Of a stretch of 64,000 bases of DNA, positions 1 through 10,986 are shown piece by piece. The notes beneath the pieces were generated by a model, which searched no databases, had not been told where the DNA came from, and worked only from the letters and a program-made list of their open reading frames with translations. Within the stretch, counting starts at the first letter, position 1; each line of letters starts with the position of its first letter. The stretch is from Candidatus Salinicoccus stercoripullorum (lineage in GTDB: Bacteria > Bacillota > Bacilli > Staphylococcales > Salinicoccaceae), in contig DXHR01000018.1 in NCBI GenBank assembly GCA_019113295.1, positions 186,001 through 250,000 on the forward strand, written 5' to 3'. A program made the translations under genes and the position numbers.

Positions 1-978
1 TTCCCTGTACCGCAAAGTGCTGATTTCCTTCAAGGCGATGTCATAGATTTTCTCTGCAAGCACTTTGTTGTCGTGTCTCACTGCACCCTGATCATCAATA
101 TGGATCAGCCGGTAATCCGTTATGATCCTGACACCCATCTCTTCAAGTCTCCGGCTGTCGCTGTCCACGACAGTCATGCCGTTCCTGTCATAGTAATCTG
201 ATATCCGGCCCTTGATATTCTCGTCGTTCAGTATGATGAAGTCCATTACGCGTGCGCCCATATGGAAATTGATTGCCTCAAGATGGTCGGCCGCAGTGTA
301 TTCCGCGGTTTCCCCCACCTGTGTCATGATGTTCGATACATAGACTTTTATACCGCTTGAATTGATGATCGCCTCTTTCATCCCGGCAGGTATGAGGTTC
401 GGCATAATGCTTGTATAGAGGCTGCCGGGTCCGAAGACGATGACGTCGGATTCCTCGACCGCCTCTATCGCTTCAGGGGTTGCGACCGTGTCATTTGGAA
501 TCAGGTAGACTTCCTCGATTTTCTGCTGGACTTCGGGGATATAGCTCTCCCCCACGATGATCGAGTTGTCCTCCATGCGTGCCGCAAGCTTCGGACTGAT
601 GTTCGTTGAAGGGATTACGGTCCCCTTGACGTTCAATATTTTGCTCAGTTCCTCCACTGCCATGGCAAAATCCCCGGTCATGTCATACATTGCAGCGAGC
701 ATCAGGTTGCCGAGTGCGTGGCCGCCGAGAGCATCTTTGTTGAACCTGTATGTAAACAGATTCTCAAGTTTCGTCTCCACGTCACTGAGGGCGCTCATCA
801 CGTTCCTGATATCCCCCGGTGCGGGCATGTCGATCTGGTCGCGGATGATGCCTGTCGATCCGCCGTCATCCGCCACCGAAACGATCGCCGAAATGTCCAC
901 AGGATACTGTCTGAGTCCTCTTGCCAGTACACTGAGTCCCGTGCCGCCGCCGACAAGGGTGATCTTAATCTTCTTCAT
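1..978 (-). CDS. yvcK: YvcK/CofD-like gluconeogenesis factor, 3' end cut by window edge
   Basis: This reading frame is missing from the ORF track because it runs off the left edge. It starts MKKIKITLVGGGTGLSVLARG, with the Rossmann-like GGGTGLS loop of the YvcK/CofD family, followed by VSVADDGGSTG and PAPGDIRN, both family hallmarks. In Bacillus and Staphylococcus YvcK binds UDP-GlcNAc and is needed for growth on gluconeogenic carbon and for normal cell-wall synthesis. At least 326 codons are visible. The start overlaps the end of rapZ by 14 bases, so the two are co-transcribed. The expected next gene, whiA, lies outside the window. Confidence 0.93.
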   Translation of the reverse strand, partial: MKKIKITLVGGGTGLSVLARGLRQYPVDISAIVSVADDGGSTGIIRDQIDMPAPGDIRNVMSALSDVETKLENLFTYRFNKDALGGHALGNLMLAAMYDMTGDFAMAVEELSKILNVKGTVIPSTNISPKLAARMEDNSIIVGESYIPEVQQKIEEVYLIPNDTVATPEAIEAVEESDVIVFGPGSLYTSIMPNLIPAGMKEAIINSSGIKVYVSNIMTQVGETAEYTAADHLEAINFHMGARVMDFIILNDENIKGRISDYYDRNGMTVVDSDSRRLEEMGVRIITDYRLIHIDDQGAVRHDNKVLAEKIYDIALKEISTLRYRE

Positions 979-1858
979 AAGATTTGCTTTCGACCGGTGC
1001 ATCCCTATGCACCGCCTTCATCTTAAAGTCGAACGGCTCCGATAGATCCTTTGCAAGCTGTTCAGCAAGAGTGACTGAACGGTGCTGTCCCCCTGTGCAG
1101 CCGATGGCAACGACCACCTGGGATTTGCCCTCTTTCATGAACTGCGGCAGCATGTATTTCAACAGATCCAGCAGCTTTGTATAAAATGTCCGTGTCTCCT
1201 TCCATTTCATCACATAATCGGAAACCGGCTTATCCATCCCGGTCATCGGTCTTAGTTCGTCCACATAATGCGGATTCGGCAGGAACCGCACATCGAATAC
1301 AAGATCCGCATCGATCGGGATGCCGTTCTTGAAGCCGAAACTCATGATATTGACGTTGAACGGCGACTGGTTCTCTCCGCTGCCATGCTCGAATATCTTG
1401 TTCCTGAGTTCTTTTTCAGACGTCTCTGATGTATCGATGATCTTGTTGGCACGGCCCTTCAGCTCGGAGAGAATTCTGCGTTCCACATGGATGGCGTCGA
1501 GCACGTTCAGGGTATTATCAATCGGGTGGGCCCGCCGCGTTTCCTTGTATCTGTTCACAAGCGTTTCATCCGAGGCATCGATGAAGATGATTTCAAGGGC
1601 AATCTCATTGTTGTCCCGCAGTTCTTCGATTTCTGAAATCAGACTTTCGAAAAATTCCTTGCCACGAAGATCGATGCCGAGCGCCACCTGCGACATGTGG
1701 CCGTCCGCCGTCTCCATGAGCTCCACTACTTTCGGCAGCAGGATCGGCGGCAGATTGTCGATACAGAAATATCCCATATCCTCCAATGCCTCTATGCCGA
1801 CGGATTTACCTGCACCGCTCATTCCGGTTAAAATTTTAAGTTCTTTCACTCGCCCCAC
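965..1858 (-). CDS. rapZ: RNase adapter protein RapZ (YvcJ), P-loop NTPase
   Basis: The 297-residue product opens with a P-loop, LTGMSGAGKSVGIEALED, and carries the family C-terminal region with GCTGGQHRSVTLAE. RapZ/YvcJ proteins bind nucleotides; the E. coli protein guides RNase E to the GlmZ sRNA, and the Bacillus protein affects competence. The gene sits directly upstream of yvcK as in other Firmicutes. Start choice is unsure: AGGAGG at 1861-1866 is only 2 bases from the GTG at 1858 and 11 bases from an in-frame GTG at 1849 (VKELKILTGMSG), so 1849 may be the real start. Confidence 0.93.
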   Translation of the reverse strand: MGRVKELKILTGMSGAGKSVGIEALEDMGYFCIDNLPPILLPKVVELMETADGHMSQVALGIDLRGKEFFESLISEIEELRDNNEIALEIIFIDASDETLVNRYKETRRAHPIDNTLNVLDAIHVERRILSELKGRANKIIDTSETSEKELRNKIFEHGSGENQSPFNVNIMSFGFKNGIPIDADLVFDVRFLPNPHYVDELRPMTGMDKPVSDYVMKWKETRTFYTKLLDLLKYMLPQFMKEGKSQVVVAIGCTGGQHRSVTLAEQLAKDLSEPFDFKMKAVHRDAPVESKSYEED

Positions 1859-1984
1859 ATCCTCCTGTATTCTTAAGGCTACTTTACACTAATTCCTGTC
1901 ATTTAAAAAGATTATGGCAATATATCATGATACTACCCAGTAGTTTTGTTTTCAATGGAAGGACTCAGTTCCTCCACAATGGAA

Positions 1985-2018
1985 CAGACCCCCCGGTAAG
2001 CGTTCCGGAGGGTCTGTC
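1985..2018 (-). terminator. Hairpin after trxB
   Basis: The sequence cagaccccccgg...ccggagggtctg folds into a 12-base stem with one mismatch, just after the trxB stop on the minus strand. The following T tract is weak, so termination may be partial and allow read-through into rapZ-yvcK. Confidence 0.55.
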
Positions 2019-2023
2019 GCCTG

Positions 2024-2992
<969 letters not shown>

Positions 2993-3032
2993 TCATTCTT
3001 ATATATTATAAATGCTGTCATACAATATTTCA

Positions 3033-4460
3033 TCAAATGTGCCTGATCTTATCGATCGCCTTGTTCAGCCGGTAGAGTGTCGTGTCGAACGCCTCCACCA
3101 GCGCCTTCTTCGTCATTTTCCTGTCCCGCTTATGGAAATGCAGCGTCGCAGCCGCAAGTGCACCGGTGTCTTCGACATCCTCTTTTTTGTCATACAGATC
3201 ATGGAACGTCTCGATCCACGCCAGCTGGTCCTCCTCACCGGTGTAACCTGCCGCCCTCAAAGCCTCAAGTCCTTGGTGCATGCGTCCCAGGCGGACCAGG
3301 TTCAGCCCCTGGAACAAGTGGGAAATGTACAGCTTTTCGTAATCGTCTAGCGACTCGATCGTATCCCATACGCCATGTCCCAGTATCGCATCGCGCGGCT
3401 TTACGTTATATATCCTGTATATCCCGAGGAGCCGCATATATGCATCATCATTCTTCAGATACTTCATTTCGAGATCTGTAATCCGCTTTGCTGCCTCATC
3501 CTTCTTCCACGGGCTGTAGGCTTCATCCACATTATGGAACAGCTGCATCTTTTCCCAGAACATCTCCGCTTCCGCACGGTCCCCCATATGATAGCTCGAA
3601 TGGCTCAGAGCATGCAGCAGCTGAAAGCTGACGAACGCCTGCTTCTTGTAAAGCGGATAGAGCAGTTCATATGAACGCTCATATTTCTTCAGGAAATTGA
3701 GCACCAGCCCCACTTTGAAACGCGCGTCATCATCAAGGGGCTGGACGACCTCCATCTTCTTCAGAAAATCATGGTACTTCCCGGTTTCGCCCGTATGATA
3801 GTAGAGCAGCGTCATATGGCTTAACGCATGCATGTCCGTCCAGTCTTCCTTCAGCAGCTGTTCGAGCAGGGCATGCGCCTCCTCGTAACGGTTCAGGAAT
3901 AAAGAGCCCATCGCTTTCATATTCCTGAACTCCCGCTCCTCCTGGATCTCGAGGGGCAGTGTGGAAAGGAACTCGAGCGCCTCTTCAATGCGGGCATTCA
4001 TGAAGAGATGCTGGAACAGATGCTGGCCGGTGAACCGGTCCGCTTCCTTTTCCACTTCCTCCTCGTCATCTATGCTCACTTCAAACATATTCTCGAGCTC
4101 TTCATCGTATCCGGAGTCAGGCTCATGCTTCACATACTGCACACCAAAAAGGAATGCCTTGTTGGGGTCATTCATGATGATGTACAGCTGACTCAGTATA
4201 AAATAAAATTCAGCATCATACCGATGCTGAATGAACTCATTGATCAGAATATGTTCCGCCTCCGCCCCGCGGCCCACCTCCGCAAGCAGATAAGCATACT
4301 GGGACAGGTACGCAAGGTTGTTCCCCTCGAGTTCAATCGCCTTCTGGAAACTCCTCAGAGCATCATGCTTATTGTTTTGTCCTGATTTTTTCATCCCCTG
4401 ATTGAAATGGAACTCGCCATCCTGGTTGAAGGGGATCACTTTCCTATTGTCATTCATCAT
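3033..4460 (-). CDS. Tetratricopeptide-repeat protein
   Basis: This is a 475-residue soluble protein built of helical repeats. The clearest TPR-like unit is near the N-terminus (NNKHDALRSFQKAIELEG followed by NLAYLSQYAYLLAEVGRG), and more degenerate units follow. There is no signal peptide or membrane segment. A protein like this sits between lgt/acyltransferase and trxB in staphylococci (YvcD-like in Bacillus); its job is unknown, and TPRs suggest a protein-binding scaffold. It overlaps the acyltransferase stop by 11 bases, which implies translational coupling. The SD AGGAG precedes two tandem ATGs, either of which could be used. Confidence 0.85.
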   Translation of the reverse strand: MMNDNRKVIPFNQDGEFHFNQGMKKSGQNNKHDALRSFQKAIELEGNNLAYLSQYAYLLAEVGRGAEAEHILINEFIQHRYDAEFYFILSQLYIIMNDPNKAFLFGVQYVKHEPDSGYDEELENMFEVSIDDEEEVEKEADRFTGQHLFQHLFMNARIEEALEFLSTLPLEIQEEREFRNMKAMGSLFLNRYEEAHALLEQLLKEDWTDMHALSHMTLLYYHTGETGKYHDFLKKMEVVQPLDDDARFKVGLVLNFLKKYERSYELLYPLYKKQAFVSFQLLHALSHSSYHMGDRAEAEMFWEKMQLFHNVDEAYSPWKKDEAAKRITDLEMKYLKNDDAYMRLLGIYRIYNVKPRDAILGHGVWDTIESLDDYEKLYISHLFQGLNLVRLGRMHQGLEALRAAGYTGEEDQLAWIETFHDLYDKKEDVEDTGALAAATLHFHKRDRKMTKKALVEAFDTTLYRLNKAIDKIRHI

Positions 4461-4938
4461 TCCTGCTCCTTATAACAAGCGGGTTCCCATAGCAGGTTGA
4501 ATGGTCGGGGACATCCTTTGAAACGACGCTCCCTGCACCGACAACCGCGTGATTTCCAATCACCACACCCGGCAGAATCGTCACGTTCGCACCCACCATC
4601 GTATCATGGCCGATCCTGACATCACCGATACGGTATTCATCGACCAGGTATTCGTGGGTCAATATTACTGTATTATACCCGATTATACTATTTTTGCCAA
4701 TATGGATACGCTCCGGGTACATGAGGTCCGGCATGGCACGGAATGCGAGAGATACGTTATCACCGAGCTTCATGCCGAGCGCTTTCCTGTACAGCACATG
4801 CTTGACTTTTGTCGAAGGAGCATATCGCCCGAGTTCGATGAATATGAAGTTTTTGATCACTTTGAACCTGGAAATGGTCCTGTACATATTCCACAGCGGA
4901 TTGACTTTCCCTGCTTTTCTGATCTCGAGCCTTCTCAT
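4450..4938 (-). CDS. Hexapeptide-repeat acyltransferase (LbH family)
   Basis: The 162-residue protein has imperfect hexapeptide repeats (IGKNSIIGYNTVIL, IGHDTMVGANVTILPGVVIGNHAVVGAGSVV) typical of left-handed beta-helix acyltransferases, which transfer acetyl or other acyl groups from CoA to sugars or small molecules. The acceptor cannot be read from the sequence. The SD GGGAG lies 7 bases before the ATG. It lies 2 bases after the lgt stop and overlaps the TPR gene, so it belongs to the hprK-lgt operon. The same order is seen in staphylococci. Confidence 0.85.
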   Translation of the reverse strand: MRRLEIRKAGKVNPLWNMYRTISRFKVIKNFIFIELGRYAPSTKVKHVLYRKALGMKLGDNVSLAFRAMPDLMYPERIHIGKNSIIGYNTVILTHEYLVDEYRIGDVRIGHDTMVGANVTILPGVVIGNHAVVGAGSVVSKDVPDHSTCYGNPLVIRSRNDE

Positions 4939-4940
4939 CG

Positions 4941-5870
4941 CTATCTCCCTTTTTTACGGTTTTTATTCTTTTGGTGACTCTGCTTTTTCTTTACAGTCTG
5001 ACCGGCGGGCTTTCTTTTCCCGGGAGCGGCTCCAGCTCCAGCACGACCCCGGCCGTATACGCCCTGTACACTGCCGTATTTCGGCAGATCGTATTTCATC
5101 TCCCGCCAGATCCACACTGCAGCGGCCAGAACAATGAGTAAGATCGATATGACCTGTGCGGTGCGGAGGACTTCCCCGATCATCAGGCTGTCCGTCCGCA
5201 TGCCTTCGATGAAGAACCTGCCTGCTGAATAGTAGATGAGGTAGAGCAGTATTGTCTGCCCCACTTTAAGTTTCGGACGCAGCAGGAGGAGGATGGCAAA
5301 GCCGAGCAGATTCCACAGCGATTCATACAGGAACGTCGGATGGTAGTAGGCCCCATCGATGTACATCTGATTGATGATGAACTCCGGCAGCCTTAGGGAC
5401 TCAAGGAATCCTCGCGTCACTTCCCCCCCGTGTGCCTCCTGGTTCATGAAGTTCCCCCAGCGGCCGATGGCCTGTCCGAGTATCAGGCTGGGTGCGGCAA
5501 TATCCGCGATCCTGAAGAAGCTGTAGCCCTTCACGCGGCAGAATATGAAGCCGGCGAGAGCCCCGCCGATCAGACCGCCGTGGATTGCCATGCCGCCCTC
5601 GTTGATCATGATGATGTCAATGGGGTTCCGGCTGTAGTATTCCCACTGGAATATGACATAGTAGAGCCTGGCCCCGATGATTGAGAATATGATGATGTAG
5701 AACATCAGATCCATGAACATGCCTTCAGGCAGACCCCGCCTGTCTGCCTCACGGTCCGCCAGGTAGAATCCAAGCAGCATGCCGGCGGCGATGATGATGC
5801 CGTACCAGTGTATTTCAAGCGGGCCCAGATCGAGCGCAATCGGATTGAGCGGGGAAGCGCTAAATATCAT
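4941..5870 (-). CDS. lgt: Prolipoprotein diacylglyceryl transferase
   Basis: Lgt moves diacylglycerol from phosphatidylglycerol to the lipobox cysteine of prolipoproteins in the membrane; this window encodes several likely substrates (SstD, CccB, the FixH-like and EMYY lipoproteins). The signature [17 protein letters not shown] and [18 protein letters not shown] are present, with about seven hydrophobic segments. I start at [14 protein letters not shown] (309 aa) because GGAGG lies 8 bases before this ATG; the ORF-track start at 5903 has no such site. The start overlaps hprK by 11 bases. The C-terminus carries a roughly 40-residue Gly/Lys/Arg-rich tail, longer than in most Lgt proteins. Confidence 0.96.
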   Translation of the reverse strand: MIFSASPLNPIALDLGPLEIHWYGIIIAAGMLLGFYLADREADRRGLPEGMFMDLMFYIIIFSIIGARLYYVIFQWEYYSRNPIDIIMINEGGMAIHGGLIGGALAGFIFCRVKGYSFFRIADIAAPSLILGQAIGRWGNFMNQEAHGGEVTRGFLESLRLPEFIINQMYIDGAYYHPTFLYESLWNLLGFAILLLLRPKLKVGQTILLYLIYYSAGRFFIEGMRTDSLMIGEVLRTAQVISILLIVLAAAVWIWREMKYDLPKYGSVQGVYGRGRAGAGAAPGKRKPAGQTVKKKQSHQKNKNRKKGR

Positions 5871-6798
5871 TGCTGTTACCTCCATTGGCCATGATCTGTG
5901 CATTCAGCCGGTCGTTGAATTCCTCTGCTGCATTATACCCCATATATTGCATGCGGTGGTTCATCGCAGCCACTTCGATGATACCGGCAAGACTCCGTCC
6001 CGGACGGATCGGAATCGTCTTCTGGTCTATTTCCGAATCCAGTATTTTGATCTTTTCCTGATTGAGGCCGAGGCGTTCATACGTCTTGCCCGCCTCCCAC
6101 GGCTCCAGGTTTACGTTCAGCATGATCCGTTTTTCCTCGAGTATGCTCCCGGCACCGAACAGAGTCATCACATTGATGATGCCCAGGCCCCTTATTTCGA
6201 GCAGGTTCCTGATCAGCGAAGGGGCAGATCCCATCAGCACGTTCTTGCTCACCTGCTTGATTTCCACATTGTCATCGGCCACCAGCCTGTGCCCGTTTTT
6301 CACGAGTTCCAGTGCAGTCTCGCTTTTACCGACACCGCTCTCGCCTGTGATCAGCACACCGATGCCATATATGTCGACGAGCACGCCGTGCAGATTCGTT
6401 TCCGGGGCCAGTGCCTTCTCCAGGAAATTGGAGGCTCTGCCGATGAAGTTCGTCGTATTGTCCTCTGTGATGAGGAGAGGAGTATGCGTCTGGTTGCACG
6501 CTTCGATCAGCTCGAGCGGTGCATACAGGCCACGGGTGATGATGATGCAGGGTGTTTCCCTGCGGCAGAGCCGCTTACAGCGATCTTCCCGTTCCTCATC
6601 CGTCAGCATCCTTTCAAAGAATGAGGTTTCACTCATTCCCAGCACTTGTATACGGTCGGAGGAATAGTGTGAAAAATACCCAGCCACTTCCAGGCCGGGA
6701 CGTGAAACGTCTATGTTTATGATCTCTTTGCCGAGACCGTCATTTCCAGCTTTGACCGTCAGGTCAAATTTATCTACCAATGCTTCTACTGTGAGCAT
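5860..6798 (-). CDS. hprK: HPr(Ser) kinase/phosphorylase
   Basis: HprK phosphorylates and dephosphorylates Ser46 of HPr, so it sets CcpA-dependent carbon catabolite control. The Walker A loop [19 protein letters not shown] and the family signature [10 protein letters not shown] are both intact, as are the N-terminal HPrK_N features ([18 protein letters not shown]). I start at [13 protein letters not shown] (312 aa), where GAGGTG precedes the ATG by 5 bases; the ORF-track start adds 19 unlikely residues. It heads an operon with lgt, the acyltransferase and the TPR gene, and has its own promoter (see 6827-6855). Confidence 0.97.
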   Translation of the reverse strand: MLTVEALVDKFDLTVKAGNDGLGKEIINIDVSRPGLEVAGYFSHYSSDRIQVLGMSETSFFERMLTDEEREDRCKRLCRRETPCIIITRGLYAPLELIEACNQTHTPLLITEDNTTNFIGRASNFLEKALAPETNLHGVLVDIYGIGVLITGESGVGKSETALELVKNGHRLVADDNVEIKQVSKNVLMGSAPSLIRNLLEIRGLGIINVMTLFGAGSILEEKRIMLNVNLEPWEAGKTYERLGLNQEKIKILDSEIDQKTIPIRPGRSLAGIIEVAAMNHRMQYMGYNAAEEFNDRLNAQIMANGGNSNDI

Positions 6799-6826
6799 AT
6801 CGTCACCTCGGCTCTTTGATAATTCA

Positions 6827-6855
6827 ACTATAAAGAAATGCATGTGTATTTTCAA
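6827..6855 (-). promoter_or_regulatory. SigA-type promoter of hprK
   Basis: On the minus strand TTGAAA (6850-6855) and TATAGT (6827-6832) are separated by 17 bases, about 30 bases upstream of the hprK start. The -35 box overlaps an imperfect inverted repeat (about 6850-6875). Confidence 0.65.
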
Positions 6856-6917
6856 TCATCCAAAATGGATTGAAATGATAATTTAATGTATATGTCAGAC
6901 CTGTGACGGTACAAATA

Positions 6918-6951
6918 ACGGCCCGGCCGATATTAAATCCGGCCGGGCCAA
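6918..6951 (-). terminator. Terminator of the DUF4097/uvrA transcript
   Basis: ggcccggccg (6920-6929) pairs perfectly with cggccgggcc (6940-6949) around a short A/T-rich loop, shortly after the DUF4097 stop. The T tract after it on the minus strand (TTATTTGT) is modest. Confidence 0.75.
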
Positions 6952-6967
6952 GAGTCCGATCATGCGA

Positions 6968-8137
6968 TTAATGGCGGTGGAGCGTCACACTCCCGAATTT
7001 GGTGCCAACTTCAAGGATCATCCCCCGCTCCTCCGTATCATTGACGAGCATGAGCTCCTTCAGTCCGATATCCTGATGCTTCATGAATCTCACATTGATA
7101 TCCGGCGGATAATTCAGCTGCCCCACCACTGTGCTCATCCTGCCTTCCAGCGCGCGGTCCTTCGGCACACTGATATTTATGCTGCCCATGTTCGTGTTGA
7201 TGGAAGCCGATTCCGTTTCCTCTTTGAGCGACAGATTGACAGAACCGTTGGAGGATACCGTCAGATCTTTCGCATTCAGCCTGTCGGTATTCACCGTGCC
7301 GACCATTGAAACGAGTTCAAGCGCTCCGTATCCGCCGCCTTCGACTTTCACATTGCCGCGCGATGTCCTTGCGAACGCGTTCTTCGCAGAAACATTCTCA
7401 AGTGCAATGCTGCCGTTCAGTATGTCCACGGTCAGATCGCTGAATTCCTCGTTCTCCACCGTGACATTGCCGTTGGAGCTTGTTACGATGAGCCGGTTGA
7501 CCAGTGCCGGATTAACCTGCAGCTCTACATTTACGCGGGCCGAACGGATATCCGAGACAATCATCAGTTCGTTATTCTTCACTTCACAGATGATATCCTG
7601 GAAATAGTTGCGCTTCTTATCCAGCTTACGGTAGAAAGATGTCACTTCGAATTTTGCCGTAGTCACCCTGTCCGTCGGCACGATGGTTACGTTGCCGTTG
7701 GTGATGTCCACGGAGATATTGGAGAATTCTTCATCAACGGTCTCGATCAGGCGGTTCTTGCCGCCTGAGGAGAACATGGAATCGATGTTTGAATTTTTGA
7801 CGCTGTCGAACGCCTTCTCAAGCGAACCGAACACCTGGGATGCGTACTTCTGGTTTTCGAATTTATTTTTAACGTTGCTGTATGTTTCGTTCGCCTTGTC
7901 CGGGTTGATGTACTTCTGGAATTCGCCGACAAGCTGATCCCAAGCCTCCGAAGCACTCGCGAAATTGCCGGATGATCCGGTGCTGCGGCCGCCTGTCCGC
8001 TTCGTTTCAGGCCCGTCATCCTGCTCTCCGGAACTGCTGTCTTCCTTTTTATCCATCGCTTCCATCAGCCTGATGGCTTCTTCGGAACTGATCTTGCCTT
8101 CTTCGAGCATCTTCAGTATGCGGTCTTTATTGTCCAT
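6968..8137 (-). CDS. DUF4097 beta-strand repeat protein (YvlB-like)
   Basis: This 389-residue protein begins with a short helical SHOCT-like module (DRILKMLEEGKISSEEAIRLMEAM) and a charged linker. The C-terminal two-thirds are repeating beta-strand units such as ISVDITNGNVTIVPT, RLIVTSSNGNVTVENEE, LTVDILNGSIALENV and ASINTNMGSINISVP, typical of DUF4097/DUF4098 adhesin-like domains. B. subtilis YvlB is of this kind and is linked to envelope stress; the function is unknown. There is no signal peptide, so it is probably cytoplasmic. Its start lies 1 base after the uvrA stop, so it is the last gene of a uvrBA transcript. Confidence 0.82.
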   Translation of the reverse strand: MDNKDRILKMLEEGKISSEEAIRLMEAMDKKEDSSSGEQDDGPETKRTGGRSTGSSGNFASASEAWDQLVGEFQKYINPDKANETYSNVKNKFENQKYASQVFGSLEKAFDSVKNSNIDSMFSSGGKNRLIETVDEEFSNISVDITNGNVTIVPTDRVTTAKFEVTSFYRKLDKKRNYFQDIICEVKNNELMIVSDIRSARVNVELQVNPALVNRLIVTSSNGNVTVENEEFSDLTVDILNGSIALENVSAKNAFARTSRGNVKVEGGGYGALELVSMVGTVNTDRLNAKDLTVSSNGSVNLSLKEETESASINTNMGSINISVPKDRALEGRMSTVVGQLNYPPDINVRFMKHQDIGLKELMLVNDTEERGMILEVGTKFGSVTLHRH

Positions 8138-8138
8138 T

Positions 8139-10979
8139 TCAAACCTCCTGATGGTTTCGTTTCAACCATTTTTTTAGGTGATACCCTGTATAGCTCTCTG
8201 TCTCTGCCATGATGTCCTGTACAGTGCCGGACGCGACGATCGTACCGCCCCCGTCCCCGCCTTCCGGTCCGAGGTCGATGATATGATCCGCCACTTTGAT
8301 GACATCCAGGTTGTGTTCTATGACAATGACCGTATCCCCGTTATCCACAAGACGCTGGATGACATCGATGAGTTTCCTTATGTCTTCCGAATGGAGGCCG
8401 GTCGTCGGTTCATCCAGTATATAGAGGGATTTGCCGTCGGACCGCCTGTGCAGCTCGGAAGCGAGTTTGACACGTTGTGCTTCACCGCCTGAAAGCGTCG
8501 TTGCCGGCTGTCCGAGTTTGACGTAGCCCAGACCCACATCAAGCAATGTCTTTATCCTGCGTTTGATCTTGGGCAGGTTTTCGAAGAAGTAATAGGCTTC
8601 CTCGACAGTCATCGCCAGAACATCCGCGATGCTTTTGTCCTTGTATTTCACTTCCAGCGTCTCTCTATTATAACGCTTTCCGTCACATACTTCACATGGT
8701 ACGAATACATCAGGCAGAAAATGCATTTCGATCTTTATGATGCCGTCTCCCTTGCAGGCTTCACAGCGGCCGCCTTTGACATTGAAGCTGAAGCGGCCTT
8801 TCTGGTAGCCGCGGACTTTCGCTTCGTTCGTCTGGGCGAATACATCGCGGATGTTGTCGAAGACTCCGGTATATGTCGCCGGGTTGCTCCGCGGCGTGCG
8901 CCCGATCGGCGACTGGTCGATGTCGATGATCTTCTCGATATTGTCCGCACCTCTGATTTCCTTGTGGACACCCGGAATCTGCTTGGATTTGTAGAGCTTC
9001 GTATGCAGGCCTTTGTAGAGAATTTCATTTATCAGTGTACTTTTTCCCGAGCCGGAAACCCCGGTCACTACATTCAGCACGGAAAGAGGCACTTTGACAT
9101 TCACATTTTTGAGGTTGTTCTCCCTGGCGCCACGCACTTCCAGTGCGTGGGACATGTCCGGTTCCCTGTACTCTTCGGGAAGCGGGATTTCCCGCCTGCC
9201 GCTCAGGTACTGTCCGGTGATGGAATTTTCATCCTTCATCACTTCCTCCGGCGTCCCCTGGGAGATGATCTGTCCGCCGTGTTCGCCGGCACCGGGACCG
9301 ATATCGATGAGATAGTCGCTCGCAAGCATCGTATCCTCATCGTGTTCGACGACGATCAGCGTGTTGCCGATATCCCGCATGCTTTTGAGCGTTCCGATCA
9401 GGCGGTCATTGTCGCGCTGGTGGAGGCCGATGGACGGTTCATCCAGTATATAGAGTACGCCGGAAAGGCGTGAACCGATCTGGGTGGCCAGTCTGATCCG
9501 CTGCGCCTCCCCGCCGGAAAGCGTACCGCTCCGGCGGTTAAGCGTAAGATAATCCAGGCCCACATTGAATAAGAACAACAGACGCTCGTTGATCTCTTTC
9601 AATATCGGTGCGGCAATCTGCCTGTTCTGTTCCGAGAGGGACGGGGATTCGAAGAAGCCCAGCGCCTCTTTGACCGATTGGTCGACCGCTTCACCCACAT
9701 GTCTGCCGTCGATCCTGACAGCCCTCGCCTCTTCGTTCAGCCGGTAGCCGCCGCACGTCCTGCATGTAATTTCGCGCATGTATCTGCTCATTACATCCCT
9801 CGTATATTCGGAAGGACTCTCTTTGTACCTGCGTTCGATGTTGTTGATGATGCCTTCATAGGGCATCGTCCTGCGGCGTGTGACACCGTTGTCCTGTTTG
9901 AACACATAGTCGACAGTCTCGCCTTTTGAGCCGGACAGCACGAGTTTCCTGTCTGCAGCCGGCAGATCTTCAAAAGGCACATCCATATCAATGTTGAAAT
10001 GCCCGCATGTCTGGCGCAGCAGCGTCGGATAGTAGTTGGAACTGATCGGCTGCCATGGCTGGAGCGCCCCTTCTTCAAGTGTCAGGCCGGGATCCGGCAC
10101 GACGAGGCGCTCGTCCACCGCCATCTTCATGCCGAGGCCGTCACAATCCGGACAGGCACCGTACGGTGCGTTGAAGGAAAAGAGCCTCGGCTCCATCTCG
10201 GATATCGTGAAGCCGCACTCCGGGCATGAAAAATTTTCGGAAAAATGTATGTCTTCGCCGTCGATCACGTTGACGACGACGTTGCCGTCTCCCTTGTCAA
10301 GTGTCGTCTGGAGGGAATCGCTGAGACGGGACTCGACTCCTTCGCGCACCGCCAGGCGGTCGATGACGACATCGATATTGTGCTTCTTATTCTTGTTTAG
10401 TTCCGGCACTGATTCGATGTCATGCATCTCACCGTCCAAGACGACGCGGGCATAGCCTTCCCTGCCCAGATCTTCGAGCAGTTTTTCATGCCTGCCCTTT
10501 TTGCCGCGGATGACCGGCGCAAAAAGCTGTACTTTTGTCCGTTCCGGCAGCTTCATCACCCGGTCCGTCATCTCCTGGATCGTCTGCGATGTGATTTCGA
10601 CACCATGTATCGGACAATACGGTGTACCTGCGCGCGCGTAGAGCAGGCGCAGATAGTCATAGATTTCGGTAATTGTGGAGACGGTCGAGCGCGGGTTGTT
10701 GCTCGTCGTCTTCTGATCGATGGAAATCGCGGGGGACAGACCCTCGATCGAATCCACGTCCGCCTTCTCCATATTGCCGAGGAACTGTCTGGCATAAGCG
10801 CTGAGCGACTCCACGTACCGCCTCTGTCCTTCTGCGTATATTGTGTCAAAGGCGAGTGAGGACTTGCCGGAGCCGGACAGGCCTGTCATTACGACCAGCT
10901 TATCCCTCGGGATATCCACATTTATGTCTTTCAGGTTGTGCTGTCTCGCACCTCTGACGCTGATATGAGTATTTCTCAC
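8139..10979 (-). CDS. uvrA: Excinuclease ABC subunit A
   Basis: UvrA recognises DNA damage in nucleotide-excision repair and loads UvrB. The 946 residues contain two ABC ATPase modules with Walker A loops [10 protein letters not shown] and [10 protein letters not shown] and two LSGGEAQR signatures, plus zinc-binding cysteine sets ([22 protein letters not shown] and [22 protein letters not shown]). Length is normal for bacterial UvrA. It follows uvrB after 7 bases, and both should be induced together by SOS through the box at 13021. Confidence 0.99.
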   Translation of the reverse strand: MRNTHISVRGARQHNLKDINVDIPRDKLVVMTGLSGSGKSSLAFDTIYAEGQRRYVESLSAYARQFLGNMEKADVDSIEGLSPAISIDQKTTSNNPRSTVSTITEIYDYLRLLYARAGTPYCPIHGVEITSQTIQEMTDRVMKLPERTKVQLFAPVIRGKKGRHEKLLEDLGREGYARVVLDGEMHDIESVPELNKNKKHNIDVVIDRLAVREGVESRLSDSLQTTLDKGDGNVVVNVIDGEDIHFSENFSCPECGFTISEMEPRLFSFNAPYGACPDCDGLGMKMAVDERLVVPDPGLTLEEGALQPWQPISSNYYPTLLRQTCGHFNIDMDVPFEDLPAADRKLVLSGSKGETVDYVFKQDNGVTRRRTMPYEGIINNIERRYKESPSEYTRDVMSRYMREITCRTCGGYRLNEEARAVRIDGRHVGEAVDQSVKEALGFFESPSLSEQNRQIAAPILKEINERLLFLFNVGLDYLTLNRRSGTLSGGEAQRIRLATQIGSRLSGVLYILDEPSIGLHQRDNDRLIGTLKSMRDIGNTLIVVEHDEDTMLASDYLIDIGPGAGEHGGQIISQGTPEEVMKDENSITGQYLSGRREIPLPEEYREPDMSHALEVRGARENNLKNVNVKVPLSVLNVVTGVSGSGKSTLINEILYKGLHTKLYKSKQIPGVHKEIRGADNIEKIIDIDQSPIGRTPRSNPATYTGVFDNIRDVFAQTNEAKVRGYQKGRFSFNVKGGRCEACKGDGIIKIEMHFLPDVFVPCEVCDGKRYNRETLEVKYKDKSIADVLAMTVEEAYYFFENLPKIKRRIKTLLDVGLGYVKLGQPATTLSGGEAQRVKLASELHRRSDGKSLYILDEPTTGLHSEDIRKLIDVIQRLVDNGDTVIVIEHNLDVIKVADHIIDLGPEGGDGGGTIVASGTVQDIMAETESYTGYHLKKWLKRNHQEV

Positions 10980-10986
10980 GATTGAA

